Shown one piece after another: positions 12,060 through 22,819 of a stretch of 64,000 nt of DNA. This DNA is from Sympetrum striolatum. Taxonomy: Eukaryota; Arthropoda; Insecta; Odonata; Libellulidae. Made by a program: the position numbers and the translations under genes. Position 1 is the stretch's first letter; every line of letters begins with the position of its first letter. The stretch lies in the NCBI GenBank assembly GCA_947579665.1, contig OX388350.1, forward strand, positions 37,543,393 through 37,607,392, given 5' to 3'. Under the pieces are notes generated by a model. It was not told the origin of the DNA and did not search any database. It saw only the letters and a program-made list of their open reading frames with translations.

Positions 12060-12480
12060 CGTACGCATATGGAGAAAACGGAATTGGGACAACCCCGGAA
12101 GAGGGAAGGGGCGTGAAAAAATAATCGGAAGCATGAGAGGGGATTTGGGGATGTTAAAGGAATTGTGAGGGAGGAGATAAGGGGGAACAGTGAGAGAGGG
12201 ACAAGAATACCTTATTGGGTGAATGGAGAGTTAGGACAAGGGGCTATTGAAGCGGCAGGAAGAAGTGCCGGTGGTCTAGTCTGCAAGAGAGAGAATAAGG
12301 GACGGAGTTAATTAGAGACAGGAGAAGTATAGCCTGGGGATAAGCGGACGGGGATATGGGGAGGAACCCTCTGAGGGTCTGGGGAAAGGGTAAAGAGGAA
12401 TGTGAGGGTGGGAAATCGGTGAGAGGAAGGAGCAACTGGAGCAATGAAGAGTTAATGCCGAGAGGGAAAAATCCGTATAA
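12060..12480 (+). other. Purine-rich strand domain
   Basis: About 400 bp in which the plus strand is dominated by G and A (GGGAGGAGATAAGGGGGAAC and similar). It generates overlapping minus-strand frames rich in S, P, L and F at 12244-12656, which I do not regard as genes. Similar domains recur at 6540-6780, 15205-15400, 41030-41345, 42480-42760, 45690-45960, 52560-52900 and 55900-56160. Confidence 0.6.
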
Positions 12481-12759
12481 AAGGTGGAGGCAGGAAAAAT
12501 ACTGAGCACTGTGTCCGGGTTGGATAAATGCAGGAAGATATACTGCTGGGCTTGGTCCCTGGGAATGAAAGACCGGGAAAAATGGGGAAAGGATACGGGA
12601 GGAAGGGTAGTGGTTTTGTACAAGACAAGGAAATTGTGGATTTTGTTAGATACCATACATCGATGAGGATAGAAACAATGAAGGAGAAAAATAAAGTAGA
12701 GAAAAATGTTTTTTCATCTCACCAGTTACCTCTCTAGTAGTCGTAGGGTAAAGACGTGT

Positions 12760-14190
12760 TTCCAGGTTGCTCTGGAGTGAAAGGCACAGCGGGATGGCAG
12801 GACTGAAGTGTGTTTTTTGTTAATTTTTTGTTAATTATGTTCATCACTAGTATATCTATGTAGGTATAAAAAACTGCCACAAGGCTTACAGCTTACCAGA
12901 AGTTTGTGTGATAATAATCTCCTACAGATATTGAAGACTTTACTGGAAATTGACTTAAATATTCATAGGTGTACGTGGTTAATTCTGTTCCTTAAACTAA
13001 ATTTTGTTGAATTAAATTTGCTCCGGAGGTTTTGAATTTGAATCCATCAGGTACTACAATACATGGAGAGTGGAATACGTTTCAGATGTCTCTTAGCATA
13101 CGGTAGAGGGAAATATCCCATCTGTTTACTTATTACTTAATTTTACTCATGGCTGTGATAATAAGGATGAAAGTTACTGAGGTATGAATGATGCTGAATG
13201 ATAAAATTTATTGTGGTATAAAATGAGTTAGTCATAGGGTCTATAAGCTGCATCGACATAGACATATTCCTCCCATAGTTTTATGACCTACCAAGTGAAT
13301 ATAACAGGGACTCACTCGAAACTGTATGGGTAAGCTTTTTTATCTGAAATAATTGACACGTATCTGGCCGCTTCTCAACTAACAAGCGGTTTGCTGATGC
13401 AATATTAGAATCCGAAAATTGCACCTTGAAAACTTTGTCACTAACAAGAATAACTATAAAATTCAATGATCACCATAACAGTAGCATGTGTGACAGATAG
13501 AGAAGTATTACTAATTTGAAAAGATTATTATTTAAATATAAATTGAACTGCTATGTTTTTAAAAGAACAGGTGAGTGAGGAAGAGTTAGTCTGCATAGAT
13601 CAAAGATGGGATGTTTTAATGTTTTTACCGATGAATATGCTATTTTCAAATTTAGTATTCTGCGAATGCTTCCTGCTACTATCCAGAATTCCATTAAATT
13701 AAAAATATTTTGGAAAATTCGCAAAAACGGAATCTCTGCAATCTATACCCAACGATGTTCTCCGCTCGACCGTAAATTTAATTTTTAGTTGATTAGAAGA
13801 TAAAGTTTGCTGAAAGCGTCGAGTTCTGGTGTCGATATATCGCAGCAGAAATCGAGGAAATACCTCGATGTAGAAAATATGATCGATCATCTGAATCAAT
13901 ATCAGTAAATTGGAACGTTGCGCTTCTGTTGTTAGTATTAAGATCAATATATTTCGAAATTTTGCTACATAAATATGATGTACGGTAGATTGTTTATTTC
14001 TAAAGGCCTTTTTTGTAGTAACCCTATTTCGTGACATTTTTCTGTTTCTGTGTACTATTAAAAATTTTCCGTAAAGAGAAGATAAGAAGAAATAAACTTC
14101 AAACTCCAAATATATTTTTAAACGCCTGTATCTATCTGCACTCTATATGTATTTTCTATAAGTATTATCCTATTATATTTTATTATCCAA
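12760..14190. other. Gene-free stretch
   Basis: No supported gene. A minus-strand open frame at 13699-14109 (136 codons, 14 of its last codons shared with a frame on the plus strand) has no recognisable motif. Its K/N/I/R-rich composition is what AT-rich non-coding DNA gives. Confidence 0.4.
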
Positions 14191-14193
14191 TAT

Positions 14194-14290
14194 TGCCGAC
14201 TTTGGTGGTGGAATGAGTGGTACACAAGCTTTCTACCACCGAGGATCCGGGTTCAAGTCCCAGCTAACCAGGTTTTTCCTCGTAAGAGCA
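14194..14290 (+). repeat. tRNA-derived SINE, head region
   Basis: Contains a near-perfect RNA polymerase III B box and T-arm (CCGGGTTCAAGTCCCAG: 7-base loop TTCAAGT, 4 of 5 stem pairs) and ends ...CTAACCA. The acceptor arms do not pair well, so it is not a functional tRNA gene. The A-box side (TGGTGGAATGAGTGGTACAC) is degenerate. The following CAGGTTTTTCCTCG matches in position the body segment of other copies, for instance 25378-25465. SINE membership is inferred from recurrence. Confidence 0.65.
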
Positions 14291-14608
14291 TGGATATTTG
14301 TGTCAGTCGTATGTATATTTGTATGTGAGATGTTTAAAACGAATACGATTGAGGACTCCTGCTTCCCTTAATTAAATAATAATATACCTGAAAGCTGCCT
14401 TTACGTGTTTGAAGCTGATTGTACCGCCTTTCGTTTAAGTAGCTAAAGGTTTTAACTGGAAAGGAACTGAGATATATTTTTATAATGTAATGGCTGTTTC
14501 CACTATGTCGTATGGTTCAAAATGTTGGGTAGTAAAACAAAAAAAAGAAGACAGATAATATCATTGGAAATGCGATTTATTTGTGCTGTCAAAGGGTTTA
14601 CAAGAAAG

Positions 14609-14750
14609 GGCAAATTACCTAAGAGAGTATCTTGAGAATTCCGCTGATGGCTAAGTATGAATAATGAGTCAACGAAAAACTCCAAGCACCATCAAAAATT
14701 ATGTTGCTTGGAGTTTTTCGTTGACTAATCATTCTTACCTAAGAGAGGAT
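14609..14750. repeat. Perfect 21-bp hairpin with flanking direct repeats
   Basis: Arms at 14668-14688 and 14705-14725 are exact inverse complements (core CAACGAAAAACTCCAAGCA), loop 16 bp. The whole is flanked by the repeated sequence TTACCTAAGAGAG (about 14612-14624 and 14734-14746). The flanking repeat could be a target-site duplication of a very small insertion, although about 125 bp between the repeats is short for a MITE. Confidence 0.75.
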
Positions 14751-14884
14751 ATAGGTTCCGACTATATATGATTAATTAGTAAATTGAAAAAATAAGTGGA
14801 AACAACATGTAGTAGGAATACTTAATGAAAGATTGCCTTTGAAATATATAGCATTGGGAAAAGAAACGCTATTTTTCCCTACCT

Positions 14885-15068
14885 AGCCATTCCTACCCCT
14901 CAGGGGTATCATCTTCAGAGGTATATGTACCCCTGAGGATGATAATGTAGCTATTGAAATGAGCAATTTTGTGTGTTTCTTAGAAGGTCGGTAACCCAGG
15001 CCTTTGAAAACCGGTGGCAAAAGTACGGGGTATCGACAAAGACGGCTATCGGAGATTTTAAACATCTA
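14885..15068. mobile_element. TIR MITE, family A, left arm missing
   Basis: Holds the family loop motif CCCCTGAGGATGATA (14931-14945), the TTCTTAGAAGGTC block and the right arm ending CGGAGATTTTAAACATCTA (to 15068). The equivalent left arm is absent, so the copy is truncated. The loop contains an extra self-complementary stretch from ATCATCTTCAGAGG to CCCCTGAGGATGAT (14910-14944), next to the palindrome CCCCTCAGGGG. Confidence 0.7.
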
Positions 15069-15204
15069 TTTCACAAACAGACGTGTTCCAGTTTATTTTC
15101 TTGTTTAAACCTGGATAGAAGAAGAAGAAATTTAATAGTTCGGTTAGACGGTACGCTAAACACATTGACTGTAGGGATTCCATGTTCTTGGCAAGCGACG
15201 ATAT

Positions 15205-15400
15205 AGAATAGAAGTGCAAGGAAAGGAGAGAGCGTTAGAGAAAGGTTGGGAAGGACATAGAAAGAAGCCTAAGGAAGAACGTGTCGGAGGAGAAAAGTCA
15301 TTGTTCGGGGAGAAAGGTATTGTGCGAGACGGAAAAGGTCATAGTGGTGAGGAGAAGAGAGTAATTAATTACCCTGCGGGCAAGGGAGAGCAGTAAAGGG
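15205..15400 (+). other. Purine-rich strand domain
   Basis: Plus strand dominated by G and A (AAGGAAAGGAGAGAGCG and similar). It carries a 60-codon K/E/G-rich frame that I attribute to composition. The domain ends immediately upstream of a tRNA-like segment. Confidence 0.5.
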
Positions 15401-15439
15401 TTACGAGTGGATTGTGCTTGTGAAGATAGAAGGACCTGA

Positions 15440-15532
15440 CGGGCGGCCTCGGTGGTTGAGCACGTAGTAAGTCACCCGTGACCACTCTTGAGCGTCCTGC
15501 CACGGGCGTTAAACCTAATCCCGCCCATTTAT
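15440..15532 (+). repeat. Degenerate tRNA-like SINE segment
   Basis: GGCCTCGGTGGTTGAGCACG resembles a tRNA D-arm/A-box, and about 45 bp later TTAAACCTAATCCCGCCCAT is in the position expected for a decayed T-arm. It is weaker than the other copies in the window and could be a tRNA pseudogene of different origin. Confidence 0.4.
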
Positions 15533-15695
15533 CATGTATCGCATATCTCCATCGTCGCACTATCGATTCGGGGATTTGAAAAATGCCCCCGATTTTTTCG
15601 CCGCGTTAGCTGATTCCGGAGGTAAATGGAGCGTGAAGGATGGGCTGTTTCGATGCAACCTAAACATTCGTAGGTGGGAATTTATGATACGGCTC

Positions 15696-16345
15696 GGTTG
15701 AGAAATTAAAATGAAGAGATTTTTAGGTTTGATTCATGGTCGTTGTAGAAGTAACGAAACGAAACTTTGAGGCAAATATAGGTGTAGGATCCGGTAATGC
15801 TAATGTGTAGGAGAGGTTGGCCAGCATATCTATAGGATTTAGTTAAACAGTTGAAGGTGTAAAGAAAATACTGTTATTGATATGGTATTCAGAAATTTAA
15901 TTCGTTCTAAATTTGAAGAAAAACGGATTAGTATTGTCATCAATACGATCTAGCTTAAATTTGAGGAAGGTGATAATGAAATAAATATGAAATTATTTGT
16001 TAGTTTCCAAATTACGTAGAAATTTCATATTTATTTCATTTTGGATTATTATGTTTATTGAAATTAATACAACTAAAATTGGTTGAGAAATTAAAATGAA
16101 GAGATTCCGCGTTTGGTTTTGATTCATGTTCCCTGTAGAAGTAACGATACAAAACTTTGAGGCAAAACTTTTTTTAAGAGGCAATAATGCTAACGTGTAC
16201 ATGAGGTTGGCCTGAATGCCTATAGTTATAAACCGATGAGTGAATGAGGAACCTATTCTGTTACGGTTATCGGAAGAGTAATTCGTTCTAATTTTTAAGA
16301 GACACGGATTATTATGTTTATCTAAAACTAATATAACCTGGAAAT
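15696..16345 (+). repeat. Diverged tandem duplication, 385 bp period, two copies
   Basis: Copy 1 starts at 15696 and copy 2 at 16081, both with GGTTGAGAAATTAAAATGAA then GAGATT. Further matches in order: TTTGATTCATG, TGTAGAAGTAACGA, AAACTTTGAGGCAAA, TAATGCTAA-GTGTA, GAGGTTGGCC, and AATTCGTTCTAA. An unrelated hairpin (15975-16040) lies between the matching parts. No coding frame is maintained. Confidence 0.85.
15975..16040. repeat. Perfect 20-bp hairpin
   Basis: Arms AATGAAATAAATATGAAATT (15975-15994) and its exact complement (16021-16040), with a 26 bp loop. It falls between the two matching parts of the 385-bp duplication. It is AT-rich, so thermodynamically modest. Confidence 0.75.
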
Positions 16346-16349
16346 CCTT

Positions 16350-17300
16350 AGCTTAGTTGAAACCTTGATTAACAAGTCTGTTTTATCAGATAATTAAAAT
16401 TAGCGAATTAAATATACGACAATATATTATAGGTTTCTCGATGCTAACGAAATAAATTTGGTTTCAAATATGTAAGAACTACTGGAGATTAGACTTAAAC
16501 CCGGAAGGAGTAGTAACATTAATATAATTTTCTTCATTTTTAATTAATTTATTGTTAATGTATAACTACAGGAATGAACAAATACCTTTTGTAGCAACGT
16601 TATAAAAAGTATCGTAAATTTTCAGAAGGGTATTTCCTTTTCGGAGAATTTTTTTAATATTTCGCTTTATCTCAAGAATAAAAGAAAAAATCTGTGTTCA
16701 TCTTCAAAGATATGAGTCAATCCTAAAACGAGAAAATTGAAATTTTCGGCTTTCCGAATAACAAGGAAATCTTACACCTACCGACTTTCGTAATCTTTAT
16801 TTGATACATCTTTGGAATCATAATTAATTCACAAGCTCTTTTCCCCTGTTAGCCAGCATATTGTCCTCTTTCCAAATTCGAGAGATATTTCATCATATTA
16901 GCCCCAAAATTCCTGTTTCCGTTCGAAAATTTCCTCTTTTGATTATTCGATTCTGCTTCCGTAAATGCTATGCGATGAGGGTGGCATTTTTGAGAAAAAA
17001 ATTGTAACTTATTTGGACAATCTTAGAAGCTGATAGATTGATATTTCAATACTTTATGCTTATGTGTTTAGCTTAACTTCGTTGATGATTTGTTTATGTT
17101 TGATTGTTTTAGTTCAGTTACGTAGCTTTTACAAAATGATTAATATTATATTTGAACAATATTGGTACGATCAACGTGGATAGAATAATGATAATTAAAA
17201 TCCCAAGGAATAACTGATATTAAAAATACAAAAATAATGAAATTTAACTTTCGCGTAAAAAAAAACATGTAAAATTTAAATAAGCCTAAATTTAACGTAG
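16350..17300. other. Gene-free stretch
   Basis: AT-rich sequence with no supported gene or repeat. Confidence 0.4.
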
Positions 17301-17305
17301 AAGAA

Positions 17306-17336
17306 TACCTCCTTGGTCGAGTGGTGGGCAGGTATT
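17306..17336 (+). repeat. tRNA-like head fragment
   Basis: CTCCTTGGTCGAGTGGTGGG resembles a tRNA 5' half, with TTGGTCGAGTGG in the A-box position. No B box follows. Probably a truncated SINE head. Confidence 0.4.
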
Positions 17337-18118
17337 TTAAGAATTAATTACATTTATGTGTGGCAAATTATTTTAAATAACCGATGTTCATTACATTAGT
17401 ATCTTTCAGACATCGTTGGATAACTAAATATAATAAACTTCTAGAAAATAAACTAATCAGAGCTTTCGTTCAATTAGCCATTCCATTGTTTTATTTAAAA
17501 AATGTTAAACATTAAACGCCTATTCAATGTTTGCTACGTGAGGCTAAAAGTTTTCCAAGATTGCCAATCTCTCAGATGTCGTTCATCCGTGATACCACAC
17601 AAAAAACTTGTACTCCAAACATCAAAGTTTCCACCATTAAAACGCTTCGCCTTATCGCTGGGAGAAAATTTTCTCCCTCAAAGATATCTTACCTGGGCAT
17701 TCTTAACTTGCTAGTTTTAATTACAGGTGAAAATTCCGGAAGCGTATCTCACAAACACCGCGGAAATCTTAGCAACTTCCCATTCGCTACGAGAAGTTGG
17801 ACAGAAACTCGGAAACAATGGGAAATAAGGAGAATTTATGGCGGGCCCGCAGCACTCGTCACCTGAGCGCTGTTTCGAAAAAAGTTCGTGCGGAATGAGT
17901 CATGCCTCGAGGAAATAAAACGACTCCAGGATATATATGGCTTTCGACGCGAAAAAGTGTAAAGTGGGAGAATAGATGGAAATAAATTGGCGCAGCGAGA
18001 GGAAAACGAGGAATATATTTTTTGAAAGAGGCCGATTCCGGATTTGGTACGATGTGAATTACGGCGACAGCGGAGAGGTTGGGGCGAAACACTGGGGAGA
18101 AATAAGAGGAAGGTATAT
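17337..18118. other. Gene-free stretch, short overlapping open frames
   Basis: 17490-18110 has somewhat higher GC and open frames on both strands (a 111-codon frame at 17531-17866, a 77-codon minus frame at 17859-18092). None shows a known motif. A possible acceptor (TTTTAATTACAG, ending about 17735) has no matching donor. I cannot call a gene. Confidence 0.35.
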
Positions 18119-18580
18119 GAAGGTGATATTGAGGGAAATGCTACAATGTAAGAGGTGATATCGATAGATTTGTTGAAGATCTCGGATTCTGTATGGGGAT
18201 TAGGGAATTAAAATGGGGAGATTTGCTGTTGGATAGGCAAAAGATACAGACTAGTTTCTTAACTTTTTCATTTTCAAGCGAAATTGTGTTGATGAGAATA
18301 GATAGAAAAAAGTTGATTTGTATACGTACAAAATGGATAAAAGGTATGTGAGTTGGGCATTGAGGGAAATGTGACGTTAAAAGAGGTGATATCGAAACGT
18401 TTGTCGAAGTTCTTGCCGACTAGTTGGGGATTAGAGAATTAAAATGGAAGGATCCGAATTTGCAATTGGATTGGTGAAAGATACAGGCATTCTTCTTCGC
18501 CATTCTCATGTTTCTTATATGAAATTCTATAGATGTGAATAGAGAAAAGAAAAAGATGACACATATAAGTTTATTGAAGG
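18119..18580 (+). repeat. Diverged tandem duplication, 231 bp period, two copies
   Basis: TTGAGGGAAATG occurs at 18129 and 18360 (offset 231). Then, in both copies and in order: AAGAGGTGATATCGA, TTTGT-GAAG, GGGGATTAG-GAATTAAAAT and AAGATACAG-C. The copies are diverged and carry no shared open frame. Confidence 0.85.
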
Positions 18581-18599
18581 TTTGGGGTAAGAATGAGGG

Positions 18600-20280
18600 A
18601 TTAAAACATTAAATTTGAGATATTTCACGCTTTTAGTTAAAGAAATGGATGCAAATGCATAATGCCTCTATTTTAAGTCCTCAACTTTTTTTCTTTTCTA
18701 TAACTCTTTGATTCAGGAGCCTTACTTTTATTTATGAACCTCTTACTGCGTAAATTTATTTGCTAAAAATCTTCCAATGTCTTTCAAGTTTTTTTTTATC
18801 AATTGCAGGGTGGAGATGCCCGACTCAGCTTTGAATAAAAAATGGATAGGAAACGAGATCTTTCGCTAATCCATTTCAACTACTAATCTAAACTCTGCCC
18901 TCAGCTCTCTTTGATCCTTCAACACTTTATTTGAGTTAATTAATGCCGATTTCCTTCCTTTAACCATTTTATCATGATCGGTTGCTTACAAGGGTAAACA
19001 TCGATGCATATCTTTCTGCGTGTTAATTCCTTATTAATTATGTTGAATATCTGGATAATCTACTTCTTTTTGGAGCTGGCTGATTATGGAAAGAGCTATC
19101 ATATGATCCTTTACCGATGGGTATCCAATTTCCCAAAACTAGATGAATAGTAACCGCCGGCGTTGGGAAAATATCACGCAATGATAGCAATGGAAATTAA
19201 ACTCATTTACAGGAAACAAGGCATAACAGTTCAGGATAACGATTTCATTCGTTTCCTTATCCAGAATTACATTAACGTTTTTGCGATAGTCCATTCACGT
19301 TAGATGGCCTTCAATTTTATGGAAACTCGTCAAAAGCGATAACATCGAGAGCAAATCCCTCCAAAAATTCCTGATACGATAACTGCTTTTACTATTGACA
19401 AAGGCAAATGAATTTCAGGCGCTTAGTCGATTTCAGAGATGATTCCTGTGCATTTATTATGTAAATCCTTTGTCCACCATTTTCTGTTGTTCCTATCTGC
19501 ATATCATTTTTTTCAATTAAACCATACATTTCGCTCTTGTTCATTGACGAGCTCTTATACTTTGTCATGTAAAGCTATAGTTACTTATAATTGTATATCG
19601 ATGCAATTTCATTTTTTTTACCTTAGTATGTAAAATAATCTGTTTATTTGTGATGGCTGACTCAACAGCAACGTGGATATTAGTGAATATTTAGATTACC
19701 ATTTCATGTTTACAGTAATACTACTATTTTAATTGCTGAACAAACGGGGTTTTATGACAATTTGTTAGTTTTATATGCTGCTATTTTCATCTTTATTGTA
19801 TAGTATAAACCCTCTAAACTTTAATTTGTTATACCAATTTGAAAGTTTATCTATAATCAGTATCGTTTGTTTCTATTCAACGCAGACTTAACATGCGCTC
19901 TCTTTCGTCTTTATCAAGAGCATTTGTAAATTTTTTACCCCCTTCATCTTGTAGGTGTTTTCCTGCTTTAGTTTATTTTCACCGAAATGGAAGCATAGGT
20001 TTTAGAATCCTCTAAGTAGTTTTCTTAGAAAAACTTTTCTAACAGCTCTTTCATTTAAAATTTTCTGAGAGGAAGTGTTCAAAAATATTTTTCAGTAGAA
20101 GAAGGATTAAAGTGACTTCGCATATAAGTGCGGGCAGCTACGAAAATTCTCATTGAAAAAAGAAAAAACAATTCTATCAAAACATCTACAAAAATACAAT
20201 TTTTACAAGTTTTGATAGTAAAGATTCTTCTATAATGAAATTTCACCAAGTATCGCTGAATAATATTCATTATAGTCTAA
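18600..20280. other. Gene-free stretch
   Basis: No supported gene. A good-looking splice acceptor (T-rich run then CAATTGCAG ending at about 18809) is followed within 30 bases by AATAAA, so it does not define a coding exon. The rest is AT-rich. Confidence 0.35.
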
Positions 20281-20282
20281 CA

Positions 20283-20430
20283 GGATTAGGTCTCGAACCC
20301 AGATCACCCAATAGTAGCTTGGTTGATCCTTCTAAGCTGAAAAAGTTGGCAATAGAAGGATCAATCGACAGGCATTGGGAGATTCAGGCTCCTGACCCGA
20401 TTTAGTCAGACTTTTTTATGTCTGTCTCTC
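20283..20430. repeat. Inverted pair of tRNA-derived SINE fragments
   Basis: 20290-20333 and 20354-20396 are imperfect inverse complements, most similar at the inner end (GGTTGATCCTTCT against AGAAGGATCAATC). Each arm contains a B-box-like core: GGTTCGAGACC on the minus strand for the left arm, GATTCAGGCTCC on the plus strand for the right. After the right arm, CCCGATTTAGTCAGAC then a T-run and ATGTCTG match the body of copies at 45181-45250 and 60934-61024. Two SINE heads in head-to-head order are the simplest reading. Confidence 0.65.
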
Positions 20431-20550
20431 TTTGAGATTGTTAAATCTCAATCTTGCCCTAATAAAGTCTATTAAGACTATTAACTATTAATTAAGGCAT
20501 TATTCAAGAAAATGTTTGTAATCTACATTTAAATTTCAATTCAAATTTAA

Positions 20551-20610
20551 ATCCACGGTCAAATGCATTTTATCCACGATCAAATGCATTTTATCCACGA
20601 TCAAAATATG
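20551..20610 (+). repeat. 21-bp tandem repeat, 2.7 copies
   Basis: Unit ATCCACGATCAAATGCATTT plus one T, at 20551-20571, 20572-20592 and a partial copy from 20593. The units differ at one base. A short local satellite. Confidence 0.95.
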
Positions 20611-22790
20611 ACGTAATTTTTAGTAAGCACTAGGGTGGAGTGAGTGCTTTGCCACTTTTTTCTGATAGAAATGTAATACCGACAAAAGTGGCCAACTCAA
20701 ATTACATAACAAATATAATTTGGTTTCGAAATCAAAAAATATGAGAATGTTTGCCTCGAAGTTTCGAAATATTGACAAAATCATTAAATTGTTATACATT
20801 TTTTCAGTTAAAACGACAATATTTTTGCGTAAAAAGATGTCGCTCGCAAAAAAACTGATTACCAAGCCTCCGTATGCCTTTAGAGTAGACTCAGATGCCT
20901 CATAATATTTTGCAAATGAAACTTCAAAATAGGTTTTAAAGTTGTCTTAAACGTATAGTTAGATCCAAATTTCAAGTTCAATTCAACAATTTTGTCATAT
21001 AAGAGGCGCTTTCTAGATTAAATACAGATATAATGGGGCAACTTTCCTTCGAATGTCGGGGGCGTCTCACCCGGACAATCGGAGAGATGGCTATATGCAT
21101 GGATCCAGAAAAATTTTAATATTTCGGGTGAAAATGTTTTAAACAAAATTTGTTTATACACTATTCATAATCAATAAATGTTATATTCTATCACGCAGTT
21201 TCACATACTTGTTATCACTTATGTCATTGTTATGAAGTCAATAATTTCCTCAAATCATATCCTTTGAAACAATGTTTATTAGGTTTTATTAGTTTTAAGA
21301 TATTAATTTAAGGGGTTCGTTAATACTTTTGTTTTATCGGTGCCAGTCACATATTTTTGTAATGGCCAGGGTATGGAATTTTGGATTACACACATTACAC
21401 CATTAGTTGGTAAAATGTGCCCAAGCGTTGTTGTAAAATTTATAAATGAATGAGTTCGATATTGTCAAGGCGATTCATCAGAACCTCTGCGACCCCAAGT
21501 CCCAAAGGGAGGATCAGTTTGTAGGAGTCTGCTCGGGTTGAAGAAATATCCCATCGAGATCCGCTGATTGCAAGAGGCAGATTCATAAGCCGCAGAGTTG
21601 AAATTTGAAACTTAGGTCGTCCGTTTTCTCCTTCAATCTTTCCTCGATTTTCTTCCTTATCCACTCCTCCCACTCCCTCCGACTGAGGATTAATATGAAA
21701 ATGATCTCTGCCGTGTAATCGAATCGGAATTTCATTTCGATCTTATCCCGAGAAGAAACGTTAATCTCGGTTTCAATTTAAAGAAGCAATAAGATTCCCT
21801 CCACTCGGATTCATTAATTATTTTCGTATTCCGAAGAAGCTACTCTTTCCGTTCGAGGACATTTCTTTCCGTTTGGATTGGTTTTATTATATTTCGTCCC
21901 TTCCATTTTATGCGAATTTTTACTTGACATTAATAATTAATATACCCTTGAAACGGAAGGATACAACGTCTAACTATGATTATAATTATGTAATACAATT
22001 ATCTATTCGCTTACATAAGTATCTCAAAGTGATCTTAGCTATAATAATAACTATATTTGACGATGCATAATTTTTAATAAGAAAATATGTAATTACATTT
22101 AATTCATGATTAATACGAATTATATTTCTTAACCTGTCCAAGTTGGAAGTACACATAATTTCTAAAGATACTGTGCATTCTAAAAATATACAATCTCAGC
22201 AGTGACTACTTCGTACACTAAAATTGATTTAATTTTCGTATCTATGAGTGACATTAAATAGAATGTAGTGAGTAGGCGCAGTGAAATAAGTTTCTGAATT
22301 ACAGGTTTAACATCTCGTATTCACGTGTTCTGCATTTTCTTTCTTTACAAGTGTTTGAGTGATTTTTTCTCAATTGGCAAAATCTCATGAGACTTGGAGA
22401 AGCTATTTTACTTTACTGTTAGGTGTTGAATGTTTGAGAGAGGTTTACAAGAAAATTAGATTTTATTTTTGGCCCTTTAGTCATATTTAACGTAAAAAAA
22501 CATGAACCTTTTAGCTCAAACAGGATGAAACATCTTGTAGAAAATACGGCAATACAGGAATTTCAGCAGAATTAAAACGATAGGGAGAACACAAATTATT
22601 TCTCCCTTCTAAAATTGTTCCTATTAATCCTCTATAAATATGAATTATTTCAAGCAATTAAAATCGGAGTCATTTTTAGTGCTCAGAATTTGTTACTATT
22701 TGAAAAATAGGTGAGATATTAATCAATTAAAAAGATCAAAATTTTATAATTTATGGTATATATCATGTTAATCTGAGGGATTCTTAGCAA
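20611..22790. other. Gene-free stretch
   Basis: No supported gene. Most is AT-rich. 21440-21700 has slightly higher GC and a 77-codon minus-strand frame without known motifs. Confidence 0.4.
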
Positions 22791-22791
22791 A

Positions 22792-22817
22792 GCTTCTTAG
22801 ATTATTATCTAAGAAGC
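22792..22817. repeat. Short perfect hairpin
   Basis: GCTTCTTAGAT (22792-22802) pairs exactly with ATCTAAGAAGC (22807-22817) across a 4-base loop. A compact stem of this kind could act in RNA. No T-run follows and no gene is nearby. Confidence 0.6.
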
Positions 22818-22819
22818 AT

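Noticed and set aside
12244..12656. Overlapping minus-strand frames up to 114 codons
   Set aside because: Same purine-bias effect. Two frames are open at once, as expected for biased composition.
18809..18840. Strong acceptor followed by AATAAA, as in a tiny terminal exon
   Set aside because: Too short and with no open frame or downstream GT-rich element that I can point to.
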